A stretch of 64,000 bases of DNA from Prionace glauca (GCA_037974335.1 CM075760.1:51106119-51170118); one strand, 5' to 3'. Shown: positions 33,397 to 43,305, counted from the first letter of the stretch. Notes: generated by a model from the letters alone, not told the origin. Numbers and translations: made by a program.

Positions 33397-36361
33397 CTAT
33401 CTATAACCCCCAATCCCATTAAACCCCATATACTCATCCAGAAGTATTTTAAAAGATCCCAGCGAGTTCGCCTCCACCACCGATGACGGCAGCCGATTCC
33501 ATTCACTCACCACCCTCTGAGTGAAAGACTTACCCCTAACATCACCTCTGTACTTCCCTCCCCGCACCTTAAATCTGTGTCCTCTCGTAGCGACCATTTC
33601 AACCCGGGGAAATAGCCTCTGAGAGTCCACCCTATCTATTCCTCTCAACATTTTATAAACCTCTATCAGGTCGCCTCTCAACCTTCGCCTCTCTAGGGAA
33701 AAGAGTCCCAGCTCCCTCAACCTATCTTCATAAGGCATGCCTCCCAGTCCAGGCAACATCCTTGTAAATCTCCTCTGCACCCTTTCAATAGCTTCTACGT
33801 CTTTCCTATAGTGAGGCGACCAGAACTGCGCACAGTACTCCAAATGAGGCCTGACAAGAATCCTGTAAAGTTGCAGCATTACCTCCCGACTCCTAAACTC
33901 AATCCCTCAATTAATGAAGGCCAGTACACCATACGCCTTCTTGACCACCTCCTCCACCTGCGAGGCCGATTTAAGAGTCCTGTGGACCCGGACCCCGAGA
34001 TCCTTCTGCTCTTCAACGCTACTAAGACTCCTGCCCTTGATAGTGTACTCGTTCATCCCGTTGGTTCTGCCGAAATGGACGACTACACATTTATTCGCGT
34101 TGAAGTCCATCTTCCACTTCTCCGCCCATTCCTGCATCCTATCTATGTCCTGCTACAACTTTTGACATCCTTCCAGACCATCCACAACACCACCGACCTT
34201 CGTGTCATCAGCGAACCTGCTAACCCATCCCTCCACTTCCTCATCCAGGTCATTTATGAAAATGACAAACAGCAAGGGTCCCAGAACAGATCCCTGGGGC
34301 ACCCCACTGGTGACTGACCTCCATTCCGAAAAAGACCCATCCACAACTACTCTCTGCCTTCTGCAGGCAAGCCAGTTTTGGATCCACAAGGCCAAAGGCC
34401 CTTGGATCCCATGCCCTCTCACCTTCTCAAGAAGTCTTGCATGGGGGACCTTAGCAAACGCCTTGCTGAAGTCCATGTACACTACGTCCACGGCACTTCC
34501 TTCGTCAATGTGTTCAGTCACATTATCGAAGAACTCAACTAGGCTCGTAAGGCACGACCTGCCCTTGACAAATCCATGTTGACTATTCCTGATCATGTCA
34601 AACCTCTCCAAATGCTCGTAAATCTTGTCCCTCAGAAGCCTCTCCATCAGCTTATCAACCATTGAGGTCAGACTCACCGGGCGGTAATTTCCCGGGCTAT
34701 CTCTGTTCCCTTTCTTGAAAATAGGGACTACATCTGCAATCCTCCAATCTTCTGGAATCTCTCCCGTCTCCATTGACGACGCACAGATCATCGCCAGGGG
34801 CTCTGCAATCACTTCCCTCGCCTCCCACAGTCCTGGGGTACATCCCATCTGGTCCCGGCGACTTATCTATTTTGATAGAATTCAAAAGTTCTAACACATC
34901 CTCCTCCTTAATGTCCACGTACTCAATCTTTTCCATCTGCTGCAAGTCCATAGCAAGATCTCCCAGATCAGCTTCCACTGTGAATACTGAGGCAAAGTCC
35001 TCATTAAGCACCTCCGCCATTTCTTCTGGTTCCACACAGACCTTTCCCCCTTCACCTTTTATAGGTCCTATCCTCTCCCTTCTCATCCTTTTACCTTTCA
35101 CATATTTATAGAAGGCCTTGGGATTTTCCTTAATCTTACCCGCCAAGGTCTTCTCATGACCCCTTCTGGCTCTCCTAATTTCCCTTTTAACCTCCTTTCT
35201 ACAGTCCTTATACTCTTCAAGATCCTTAACCTCTCCTATTTCCCTGAACCTTTTGTACACCTTCCTTTTCCTCCTGACTAGGTTCAACACAGCCTTCGTG
35301 CACCACGGTTCCCGCGACCTACCAAAACCCCATTGTCTCATCGGAACATTGTCATGCAGAGCGCCAGACAAACATTCCTTGAATATCCGCCACCTTCCTT
35401 CGGTACTTTTCCCTAAGAACGCCTCCTTCCAGTTTATTTGTCCAAGTAACTTCCTGACTTCTTCGTATCTCCCCTTACTCCAGACAAACACCTTCCTAGC
35501 CTGCCTGATCCTATCTCGTTCCAATGCAATTGTGAAGGCGATAGAATTATGGTCACCATTCCCAAGATGCTCTCCTACCGAGAGATCCATCACCTGCCCT
35601 GGTTCATTCGCCAGTACCAGGTCAAGTACAGCCTCTCCCCTCGTAGGCTTGTCCACATACTGTGTCAGGAAACCTTCCTGAACACACCTAACAAACTCCT
35701 CTCCAGCCAAACCCCTTACCCTAGGGATATTCCAGTCGATGTTTGGGAAATTGAAGTCTCCCATCACGACAACTCTGTTATTAATACATTTCTCCAGAAT
35801 CTGGTTCCCTATATGCACTTCAACTTCCCTGTCAGTATTGGGCGGCCTATAGAATACACCCAGCAAAGTTTTCGACCCTTTGCTGTTCGTAACTTCCACC
35901 CACAGAGACTCTGTAGAAAGTCCCTCCACGGCATCCTCTTTCTCTGCAGCCATGACACTGTCCCTGATTAACAGTGCCACTCCACCACCTCTTCTGCCAG
36001 CCTCCCTGTCCTTCCTGAAGCATCTGAAACCTGGCACCGGAAGTACCCAGTCCTGTCCCTGAGACATCCAAGTCTCCGCAATGGCCACCACATCACATAC
36101 CCAAGCAGCTATCCACGCCCTAAGTTCATCTACCTTATTTAGTATACTCCTTGCATTAAAATATATACACTTCAGCCCCTCAGTCTGGGCATTTCCCTTC
36201 TCCACCCCCTGTCTAACCTCCCTCCCATATTGCCTGCGGTCCTCCCCTACCTTTAAAATATTAAAGTACATGCATTTCAAACCCTGCTCCGCCCCACCCC
36301 CACTACGCCGTGCTTTGCATTCCCCATCTATGGCCCCCTCACTTTCACCCCCTCTACTCAA
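33397..36361 (-). pseudogene. LINE ORF2: endonuclease-reverse transcriptase, broken frame
   Basis: AP-type endonuclease first: YFNARSILNKVDELRAWI, AETWMS, VFYRPPNTD, VVMGDFNFPNIDWN (catalytic GDFN) and GNGDHNSIAF (the SDH-type block). RT follows: [10 protein letters not shown], then in another frame [45 protein letters not shown] and RFADDTK with the catalytic ADD. The C-terminal domain has LVRPHLEYCAQFWSP and RRRLRGDLIEVYKMLRGID. It is open for 554 codons before a one-base shift near 34840. Stops separate the last two segments. The normal ORF2 length for such LINEs (about 950-1000 aa) is present overall. Confidence 0.88.
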
Positions 36362-36381
36362 GATCCCACCCCCCCTGCAAA

Positions 36382-37302
36382 TCAGTTTAAACCTCCCCGC
36401 ATAGCCTTTGCAAATTTACCCCCCAGGATATTGATTCCCCTCTGGTTCAGGTGTAGACCATCACTCATATAGAGGTCCCACCTTCCCCAGAATGAGCCCC
36501 AATTGCTCAAGTACCTGAACCTCTCCCTCCTGCACCATCCCCTCAGCCACGAGTTCAAACTTTCCCTCTCTCTATTCCTCTCTAAACTATCCCGTGGCAC
36601 AGGCAAGAGTCCGGATATAACTACTCTTCCAGACTTAGCCTTTAGTTTCCACCCCAACTCCATAAATCTTTGCTTAATATCCCCTTCCCTTAATCTCCCT
36701 ATGTCATGTGTCCCCACATGAACTATAACTTGGGGTTGATCTCCCTCTCCCCTAAGAGTCCTGAATACCCTGTCCGATACATCCCGGACCCCAGCCCCAG
36801 GTAGGCAACACACCAACCCTGAGTCCCTACCCTTACCTCCGACTCTCCTATCGGTCCCCTTAACTGTGGAGTTCCCAATCACGAGGCCCAATCTCTTACC
36901 CTTAATCACCTGAGGTTTCCCAATAGGCTCACCCCCAGAGACCTGCTCCCTTTGGCTATCCCCAGTTGATTCCTCCTCAACTGTAGCCTCCAGGACCGAA
37001 AACCTATTTTGGAGGGGAACAGCCCCAGGGGATTGTCCCACCACATTCTTCTTTCCTCTCCTCGTGGCAGTCACCCAAGACTGGTTTCTAGGAGTGACTA
37101 ACTCTTTATAACTCCTATGAATGTCCACCTCTGCATCCCGAATTTTGCGGAGCTCCTCTACTTCCACCTCCAACTCCTTTACACGCTCCTCCAAAAGCTG
37201 CAATCTAACACACTTCTTACAAGTAAAATCCCCTGAAACACTACTGGAGTCCCTCACCACATACATCCCACAGGAGATGCAGCACATTGCCTGAACTGCC
37301 AT
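36382..37302 (-). CDS. LINE ORF1 with zinc finger, coiled coil and SGNH esterase domain
   Basis: An intact 306-residue ORF1. The N-terminus carries CCISCGM and FTCKKC, a paired Cys cluster like the PHD-type finger of CR1 ORF1. Then comes a leucine/glutamate coiled coil (LQLLEERVKELEVEVEELRK). From about residue 135 there is an SGNH/GDSL-type esterase: LGLVIGNSTVK (block I, Asn for Asp), VIVHVGTHDIGR (block III, His for Asn) and LYMSDGLHLNQRG (block V, DxxH). Known CR1-family ORF1 proteins carry such an esterase and bind the element RNA in RNPs. The changed catalytic-loop residues may mean the enzyme activity is lost. Confidence 0.85.
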   Translation of the reverse strand: MAVQAMCCISCGMYVVRDSSSVSGDFTCKKCVRLQLLEERVKELEVEVEELRKIRDAEVDIHRSYKELVTPRNQSWVTATRRGKKNVVGQSPGAVPLQNRFSVLEATVEEESTGDSQREQVSGGEPIGKPQVIKGKRLGLVIGNSTVKGTDRRVGGKGRDSGLVCCLPGAGVRDVSDRVFRTLRGEGDQPQVIVHVGTHDIGRLREGDIKQRFMELGWKLKAKSGRVVISGLLPVPRDSLERNRERESLNSWLRGWCRRERFRYLSNWGSFWGRWDLYMSDGLHLNQRGINILGGKFAKAMRGGLN

Positions 37303-37389
37303 CCCTGAAACAATTACCAGCAGAAAAAATAAAAAATATTAAAAAGAAAACTTACCCACACTTATAATTTAGGTTAGATTATAATTTAC

Positions 37390-37510
37390 GTGAACAGGGT
37401 GGAAATAGAGGGATATGGTCCCTGGAAAGGTTTACTTCAGTCGGGCAGCATGGCCGGTGCAGAGCGGGAGGGCCGAAGGGCCTGTTCCTGTGCTGTAATT
37501 TTCTTTGTAA
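37390..37510 (+). mobile_element. LINE/SINE 3' tail
   Basis: GAGGGATATGGTCCCTGG through GAGGGCCGAAGGGCCTGTTC and TGTGCTGTAATTTTCTTTG is a LINE 3' tail in plus orientation, next to the 5' end of the minus-strand LINE. Confidence 0.65.
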
Positions 37511-38470
37511 AATGATATTCCTATTTTGCAACGGTGCAGATATAGTAGCTCCTTCTTTCAACAGTAATGAGTTTATAGACGGAGGTAACTTAGTTAATCA
37601 CCATCTAAAACATATCTAATAGTAGCGTGTGCTGAAAAAGACAGACACATTTGATGTTGTAACTTTTTAAAAAAGATTTGCCTTCATAATAGAGAAATGG
37701 CTGAAAAAATATTCACAGTGACGAGGAATTTCATTAAGCTTTCTCATGCCGAATAAGGGAAAATTGCTTGATTTCAGTTTGCTGCTCAACATTATCCGAA
37801 CCGCGATGTTAAAGACATGTTATCATTTCATTGACTTCACCCTCAAATGCGCTCGGTGAAATAAGAAACGCATTTTTTGACGCGCTGACAGGAAAGTTCG
37901 CTTTTGACGCCGAGAACATATTGCCATCTAGTTCAGTCGACAACAGAATTTAATGGGTTTATAGGTGCAGACTAATGTGGTTAATCACCATCTGAAATAT
38001 CTGATAGCAGTGTGTGCTGAAAAAGACAGATACTAGTGATACTGTTAATGAACTAGGGGAAATGGCGCGCATTTCACAGACGATTTTTTAAATCGTTTTT
38101 CATCAGTAAGAAACAGGAAAAACCATTCAGACAGATGAGGGAATCGAGTCTCAGTGCGGATCTACTGGACTTTCCTGTAACGGGCCGGATTTATGCGCCT
38201 GAATGTTTCAATCCCATAATAAAAATGGTGGTCAGTTCCCTTGCCTCCCGTTGAATTCCTCCCTGTGATGACAGATAGATTCATTTTACCTGCCCGTTCA
38301 TAGGAAAAAGGGAATAAGCAACACACTACAGCAGTGCTGCAGGATCAACGGAAATAAAGAGACCTGTGTGGAATTGTAAACAGTGCGGTCATGCTGCAGT
38401 TCTGGAATAGGTTTTACAGAAATAGAATTATGGTCAGTGACATACTAAGTTAGAATGCATTTAACAGCTA
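37511..38470. other. Gap without recognised gene
   Basis: Two related stretches, 37560-37660 and 37945-38045, share GAGTTTATAG/GGGTTTATAG, TTAATCACCATCT and GTGTGCTGAAAAAGACAGA. This suggests an old local duplication of about 380 bp. No gene seen. Confidence 0.5.
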
Positions 38471-38478
38471 TTGTCTTA

Positions 38479-38552
38479 GTCTCTGTGGCGCAATGGGTCA
38501 GCACGTTCGGCTGTTAACCGACAGATTGGTGGTTCAAGACCACCCAGAGACG
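38479..38552 (+). tRNA. tRNA-Asn(GTT)
   Basis: A 74-nt cloverleaf. The acceptor strands GTCTCTG/CAGAGAC pair fully, with discriminator G. The anticodon loop is CTGTTAA (GTT) on a TTCGG/CCGAC stem with one mismatch at the base. The T arm is GGTGG-TTCAAGA-CCACC. The D arm has GCGC/GCAC, one C-A mismatch. It matches the vertebrate tRNA-Asn pattern, including GGCGCAAT and the TTCGGCTGTTAACCG block. The two stem mismatches make a recently decaying copy possible. No pol III T-run lies immediately after the 3' end. Confidence 0.72.
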
Positions 38553-38759
38553 GGATTTCACTATTTTCTCACCGTCAGCATTCACGGGTAAACAGTGGCC
38601 AGTTGGCAATGGGTCCGTGGGTGCCAATAAAAAAAAACTCTCAATTGTTACCAGCTGGACTGTTATCTGGTATTACCAACATTATTTAATGACTATTGAT
38701 TTCAAACATATCAAATTTAACAATATATGTTAACAATCCATTACACCAATCAACTTTTT

Positions 38760-39070
38760 AAAAAATGCAATTGAAACATGAACTTGAGGCTGAGCATTTG
38801 TTCCAATTCCATATCCTTGCTTCCATTCATTCCTGGATAGAGCATAAATCTGTCGAACCCAAACTGAAATGTGTTCAATGATGGAACATCAACACCCTCT
38901 GGAGTAGAGAATTCCGAAGATTCACCAGACTTCGAGTGAAGCAATTTCTCCTCATCTCAGTCCTAAATCATCAGCGCCTTATCCTGAGATTGTGTCCCCT
39001 GTGCTTCAGATTCCCAGATCAGGGACATTAGTATCTCAGTATCCACCCTTTCAAATTCATAGCATCATAA
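38760..39070 (-). mobile_element. LINE 3' end fragment
   Basis: The minus-strand C-terminus reads SGESSEFSTPEGVDVPSLNT then FGFDRFML, the degenerate equivalent of the WNSLP-VVEA-SL-FK-R-D end of LINE ORF2. Old copy. Confidence 0.6.
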
Positions 39071-39260
39071 AACCCCTGCTGTGTGTTGTCTCAGCCGATC
39101 CTGGATTGAATTGGGTGACAGTTTGATTCGAGGTTAATGTGGTTTCCTCGGGGTGTGTGTCTGAGCGGCTGACAGCGCCGCTGCTCAATCTGACTGTTAC
39201 TTTCTGCGATTCTCCACACAAACCTCAACAGACTGGAGCACCCAATGATAGCTGCAAAGC

Positions 39261-39299
39261 AGTTTTTGTACAGGGGTGAGACTGCTTTGTATCACTGTG
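39261..39299 (-). other. 23-type RSS of V10
   Basis: Minus strand: heptamer CACAGTG (39299-39293), 23-bp spacer, nonamer ACAAAAACT (39269-39261). Confidence 0.88.
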
Positions 39300-39864
39300 A
39301 GTCTGAAAGCGCAGTAATAGCGGCCAGCGTCAGTCAGCTGCAGGCTCGAGATGGTTAAAATAGTTAATTTAGTCGAGGTCTGGAGATCAACAGAGAAATT
39401 GGGTCCAAAACCTTCCCCTCTCTCTTGATCACCCCAGGTGGGTTTCAATATAATGAACTGCAAGTCTTTCTGTGGCTGCTGTCTGTACCAATATAAGACA
39501 TAGCTGTTTGCTGTAGTGCTGTAGGTACATCCGATAGTCATCGTTTCACCTTCTCTCCTCTCCATAAACTGCGGCTGAGAAACAGAATCTCCATCACTCG
39601 GATCTGTAACACGGTTCAAAAAAGAAAAAAAATCTAAATGTTGGACGTGCTGCTGAAATAACATTCACATTTTATATTGACCGAGACATAGCTGGAGTTA
39701 TGAAATAAAAACAAATGATGGTGGAAATGCACAGCAGGGTCAAGAACCACCACTGGGGAGAAGCAGAGCTAAAGGTTCAGATCGCGATAACATTTAACCA
39801 GATTGGAGTCATCCTTACTGATAAGAAACAGCCCGAACACAATGCAGACAGTGAGGAACTCCAT
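39300..39864 (-). CDS. TCR alpha/delta-type V gene segment (V10)
   Basis: The leader exon is 39819-39864 (MEFLTVCIVFGLFLI, with a GCCGCC Kozak context) and donor GTAAGG. The V exon is 39300-39603 after GTTACAG. It reads PSDGDSVSQPQFMERREGE, C1 in MTIGCTYS, VLYWYRQQPQKDLQFI, CDR2 region LKPTWGDQERGEGFG, FSVDLQTSTKLTILTISSLQ and DAGRYYCAFRL. RSS follows. Intact in every respect. It has a duplicate, V11 (58316-58884), with the same leader but a clearly different CDR1, CDR2 and FR3. V7 (11731-12076) is a dead member of the same family. Confidence 0.9.
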
Positions 39865-39934
39865 GGCGGCTGCAGAGCCCGGGACTGTGACTAACCTTTA
39901 AAACCCCAAGCACTGCCGGAACAGAATCTGATTT

Positions 39935-39944
39935 TAACGTCACT
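39935..39944 (-). promoter_or_regulatory. CRE/decamer-like element in V10 promoter
   Basis: The minus strand reads AGTGACGTTA about 70 bp upstream of the leader ATG, with a TTTTAAAG TATA-like string at about 39897-39904. It resembles the AGTGAYRTCA decamer described for TCR V promoters. The identical element lies at 58955-58964 before V11. Confidence 0.55.
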
Positions 39945-40080
39945 TTCTGATCTCAAAGTTCCCTCCAATCAACAATTCGCAATCTACCCGTCATAGATTG
40001 AGATAAGATTTCAATGAGTTTCAGTGATCAGCTGAAGCACTTTGACCTTCACTATTACATATCTGAGACTCAGTGACTCA

Positions 40081-40189
40081 GGCTCAGGTGGAACTGAGCC
40101 ACTTCAGATCAGCTATGATCTTATTGAATAGCTGGGCAGGCTCGAAGGGCTAGATGGCCTACTCCTGCTCCTATTTCTTATGTTCTTAT
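40081..40189 (+). mobile_element. CR1-like 3' tail inserted after duplication
   Basis: About 110 bp from GGCTCAGGTGGAACTGAGCC to TTCTTATGTTCTTATG. It lies inside copy 1 but is absent from copy 2, where CAGTGACT runs straight into GAGTGGG (59097-59106). A short TGACT direct repeat flanks it. Confidence 0.85.
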
Positions 40190-40332
40190 GACTGAGTGGG
40201 TACAGTGTGTCGTGAGAGGGAAGAATCAGCTTCACTGACAAGGCCATAAGAGATAGCAGCAGAATTAAGCCATTCGGCCCAACGTGCCTATTCCACCATT
40301 CAATCATGGCCGATATGTTTAAAATCCCTACA

Positions 40333-40853
40333 TAATCATAGAATCCCTACTATGCACAAGGAAGACATTCGGCCCATCAAGTCTGAATCGGCCCAATCTT
40401 GAACCGAACACTCCAAGGATGTTGATTAGGTTGATTAGCCACGCTAAATTGCTCCTTAATGTCAGGGGGCTTAGAAGGTAAAGGTGTGGGGTTACGGGGA
40501 TAGCGTAGGTCCTGGGTGGGATTGTTGTCGGTGCAGGCTCAATGGGTCAAATGTCCTCCTCCTGCACTGTAGGGATTGTATTCTATGATTCAATCCCACT
40601 CTGGCCCATTACTGTAACGCCACATATTTACCATGCCATCCCCCTGACACTAGGGTCAATTTGTCATGGGCATTCCATCGAACCCGCGTATCGTTGGACT
40701 GTGGGAGGAAACAGGAACATCCGGAGGAGACCCACACAGACACGGGGAGAACGTGCAGACTCCACACATTCACCCGAGGCTGAAATCGAACCGGGTCCCT
40801 GGCGCTATGGGGCAGCAATGGTAATCATTGTGCCATAATGCCGCTCCTGTGGC
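40333..40853. mobile_element. Nested tRNA-derived SINEs in opposite orientations
   Basis: A minus-strand SINE, with its tRNA-like head near 40800-40853, is interrupted by a plus-strand SINE 3' half at about 40428-40592 (GTTGATTAGCCACGCTAAAT to TGTAGGGATTGTATTCTATG). The same nested structure is present in copy 2 (60984-61229), so it predates the segmental duplication. Confidence 0.75.
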
Positions 40854-40929
40854 ATTTCTCGACCCCAATTTCGTACTCCGACCCCATAATCTTTGGTCCG
40901 TTTCCCAAGCAGAAATCCATCTATCTCTG

Positions 40930-42180
40930 ACTTAAACATAATGATCTGTCCTCTATTTCTAAGATATCCATGGCTGATTATCTCTTTTTCTACAGTCGTT
41001 CCTTATCACTGGTATATACTTTTGCTGAGCAGTGTGAAAGATCGCTTTGAAAGTCCTCCACTGTTCCTCAATTGTCCCACTATAAAGTTTTTGTTCCCAG
41101 TCTACCTTCACCAATTCCTCCCTCTTCCCTTTGTCGTCTCCTTGTTTGAGCAATAAAATAGTGGTTTTGGATTTAACCTTCTCATGCTTCATCTGTATTT
41201 TAAATTCAACCGTAGTGAGATCACTTCTTCCAAGAGGATCCCTAACTGCAAGATTATTTACATCTCATCTTTATTCCATCTCATTTACAGGACCAGATCT
41301 AGGATAGATTGCTCCCTTGTAGGTTCCATTGAATACTGTTCAAGGAAGCTATTGCAGATCCATTCTATGAACGCCTCCTCGTGGCTGCCTTGACTGACCT
41401 GGTTTGACCAATTGATATTTAGATTAAAGTCCCCCATGATAAGTGCTGTACCATTTTTACATGCATCAGTTATTTCTTCGTTTAATACTCGCCCCACTAT
41501 GATGTCATTATTTGGCAGCGTATAGACTACGCCTAGCAATGACCTTTTCTCTTCACTATTTCTAATCTCCTCACAAATGGATTCAATCTTTTCTCCATAA
41601 AACCCATGTTATTTCTCACTACTGCCCTGATATCATTCTTAAAATTCAGGTACAGCACCTCATTTACCTTTCTGTCGGTCCCTTTGAACAGCCTGAATCT
41701 CCTGGATATTTAACTCCCAGTTGTGACCATCCTGCAACCACGCCTCTGTAATGGCCAACAAATCATACTTGTTCGCAATGATTTGCGCTGTCAACTCACT
41801 TACCTTGTTTCGAATACTACGAGCATTCAGATAAAGTGGCTTTATACTAGTTTTTATAGTTTCTTTTTGAATTCTAACACTTCCATTAATAACATCTCCT
41901 GAGTTCTCCTTCCTCTTAACCTTGTTCCTGATTATTGACGTAGTTGGATCATTCTCCCCACATTTTGTCCTTTCTCCCTCCTTCTCGGATTCCTTACATA
42001 GGTTCCCGTCCTCCTGACTGACTGCCCAGTGTTTTCAGGGATTATCCCACGCTCCTTTTTATAATCCAGCTGGAAAATTAACAACCGCATATCCTCTGCC
42101 AGCAGTCCCATATCCAAGGAGTATTGAAAGATTATCGTCAGCAAACCCACTATTTCCACTATTTCTGCTCTCAGTGACCA
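40930..42180 (-). mobile_element. LINE ORF2 endonuclease-region fragment
   Basis: Minus-strand pieces: TALIMGDFNLNINWSNQ (GDFN of the AP endonuclease), MLGVVYTLPNND, EQYSMEPTREQSILDLVL, and farther on QPWIS (the R-PW-S block after EN). Frames are broken repeatedly. Distinct from the 33320-37340 family by sequence. Confidence 0.8.
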
Positions 42181-42442
42181 TCATATATCCGACACCAGTG
42201 AAGAAATCTTTGACTTGATTGTGATATAAAATGTTTTGGATTGAAATGTGTTAACTGAACTTGTTTGTTCTGTGACTGTAATTAATGTCAGTCTCCATGG
42301 ATCCCAAATGTGCCACTGGAGGGTTTCCCTTTTTCATTAATAAGGGCCTCCTTTCAGAGTGATACCCCATAATGTTAGCAGCAGGATCAACTCTGGTACT
42401 GACAGGAACCAACAGTTCCAGAAAGAGGGGGAAGTACGATCG

Positions 42443-42652
42443 GAGTCTGAGAACAAGAGACTGGAATCTTCCAACAGTGTATCAGAATCTGAGAACAAGA
42501 GATTGGAAGCTTCCAATAATGGATCAGAATCTGAGAACAATGGATTGGAATGTTACAACAATGGATCAGAATCTCAGAACAATAGAACGGAATGTTACAA
42601 CAGTGAATCAGAATCTGAGAATAAAAGATTGGAATGTCCCACTAATGGACAG
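42443..42652 (+). repeat. 42-bp minisatellite, five in-frame units
   Basis: Units start at 42443, 42485, 42527, 42569 and 42611, each close to GAATCTGAGAACAAGAGATT followed by GGAATSTT..AAT-GGATCA. A period of 42 bp equals 14 codons. Three units end in ATGGATCA or a close variant, and the last ends at ATGGACAG, the proposed start of the receptor C exon. In the receptor frame the units read DQNLRTRDWN-like. Confidence 0.9.
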
Positions 42653-42783
42653 GGGTTTATCCCAGGCACTGTTATATCTTTCTGAATATAGTGATTGGCT
42701 GTCCTTTTCACTGCGGATCTACTTTATACTTCACATTATTCAAGCAGGTTACTATCCCACCCTGGCTATTGTTGGTGTCCCTG
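42645..42783 (+). CDS. GPR139-like GPCR, exon 1 (receptor C)
   Basis: From ATG at 42645: MDRGLSQALLYLSEYSDWLS, then FSLRIYFILHIIQAGYYPTL and AIVGVP, ending phase 1 at a GTAAGT donor (42784). It ends in the same YYP-LA--GVP half-TM1 as exon 1 of receptors A and B, but has a longer N-terminus. The frame stays open upstream through the 42-bp minisatellite to an ATG at 42372, so the real N-terminus may be up to 91 residues longer. I pair it with exon 2 at 53322 because that is the only plus-strand exon 2 downstream. The intron would be 10.5 kb. Confidence 0.68.
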
Positions 42784-42973
42784 GTAAGTATCCCCTATCT
42801 CTTATTTATTGGGCAAACTATTTAACTGCATGCCTATTCTTGCCGTTTACTTTGTTGAAGATGGAAGCCATTGTTTTCTGTTCCCATCACAAACTCTGTT
42901 CCCGGCCCACCTGACTTCACTGCCACCCCCCAGCCCATATCGGATTTGGGATGAGCCCATACACATGACTTTA

Positions 42974-43305
42974 GGTGGCATGGTGGCAGAGTGGTTAGCA
43001 GTGTTGCCTCACAGAGCAGGGACCCGGGTTCCATTCCCAGTTTGGATCATTGTCTGTGTGCAGATTGCATGCTCTCCCCGTGTCTGCGTGAGTCTCCTCC
43101 AGTTTCGTCCCACATTCCAAGGATATGCGTGTTAGGTACACCGGCTGTGCAAATTTCTCCCTTACTTTCCCAGGATTCGTAGGTTAGAAGGATTAGCGGG
43201 ATAGATAAGAGGGGTTACTGGGATACGGCCTGGGTGGAATTCTGGGTCTGCAGACTCGATGGGCTGAATGGCCTCCTTCTGCACTGTAGGATTTTATGAT
43301 TTCTA
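42974..43305 (+). mobile_element. Full-length tRNA-derived SINE (HE1-like)
   Basis: The head GGTGGCATGGTGGCAGAGTGG with TTAGCAGTGTTGCC is an A-box region. GGGTTCCATTCCCAG is the B box. The body has AGTCTCCTCC and GGATATGCGTGTTAGG, and the 3' end is CTCGATGGGCTGAATGGCCT through TTTTATGATTTCTAT. About 330 bp, inside the putative receptor C intron. Confidence 0.8.

Larger units (their letters stand above)
33320..37340 (-). mobile_element. Near full-length CR1/L2-type LINE
   Basis: A 4-kb non-LTR element with ORF1 (36382-37302), a 20-bp gap and ORF2 (33397-36361), ending in a 3' tail GGGCCGAAGGGCCTGTTTGT and TTCTATGTTCTA at 33320. It inserted by target-primed reverse transcription, a nuclear process driven by the ORF2 endonuclease/RT. 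It is the most complete LINE in the window and the likely model for several truncated copies (22655-22790, 29790-31258, 63600-63842). ORF2 has a frameshift near 34840 and in-frame stops near 34153 and 33905, so it is no longer autonomous. Confidence 0.9.
39077..40668. repeat. 1.6-kb segmental duplicate, copy 1 (carries V10)
   Basis: Collinear with 58092-61229 from CTGCTGTGTGTTGTCTCAGC to AGGGTCAATTTG. Leader, most of the leader intron, promoter and 3' flank are almost identical. The V exon is much more diverged. Copy 1 has a CR1 tail at 40081-40189 that copy 2 lacks. Copy 2 has a 1.65-kb LINE that copy 1 lacks. Confidence 0.9.

Noticed and set aside
34773-36404. Plus-strand Ser/Pro/Leu-rich ORFs
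   Set aside because: Shadows of the minus-strand LINE ORF2 and ORF1.
42443-42652. Minisatellite as a simple non-coding repeat
   Set aside because: The period is a multiple of three, the frame is open, and it leads directly into a conserved coding exon, so a coding role is at least plausible.
42359-42685. Ser/Glu/Asn-rich repeat protein (SESENKRLE units) in a second frame
   Set aside because: The 42-bp period keeps all frames open. The frame that continues into the GPCR exon is better supported.
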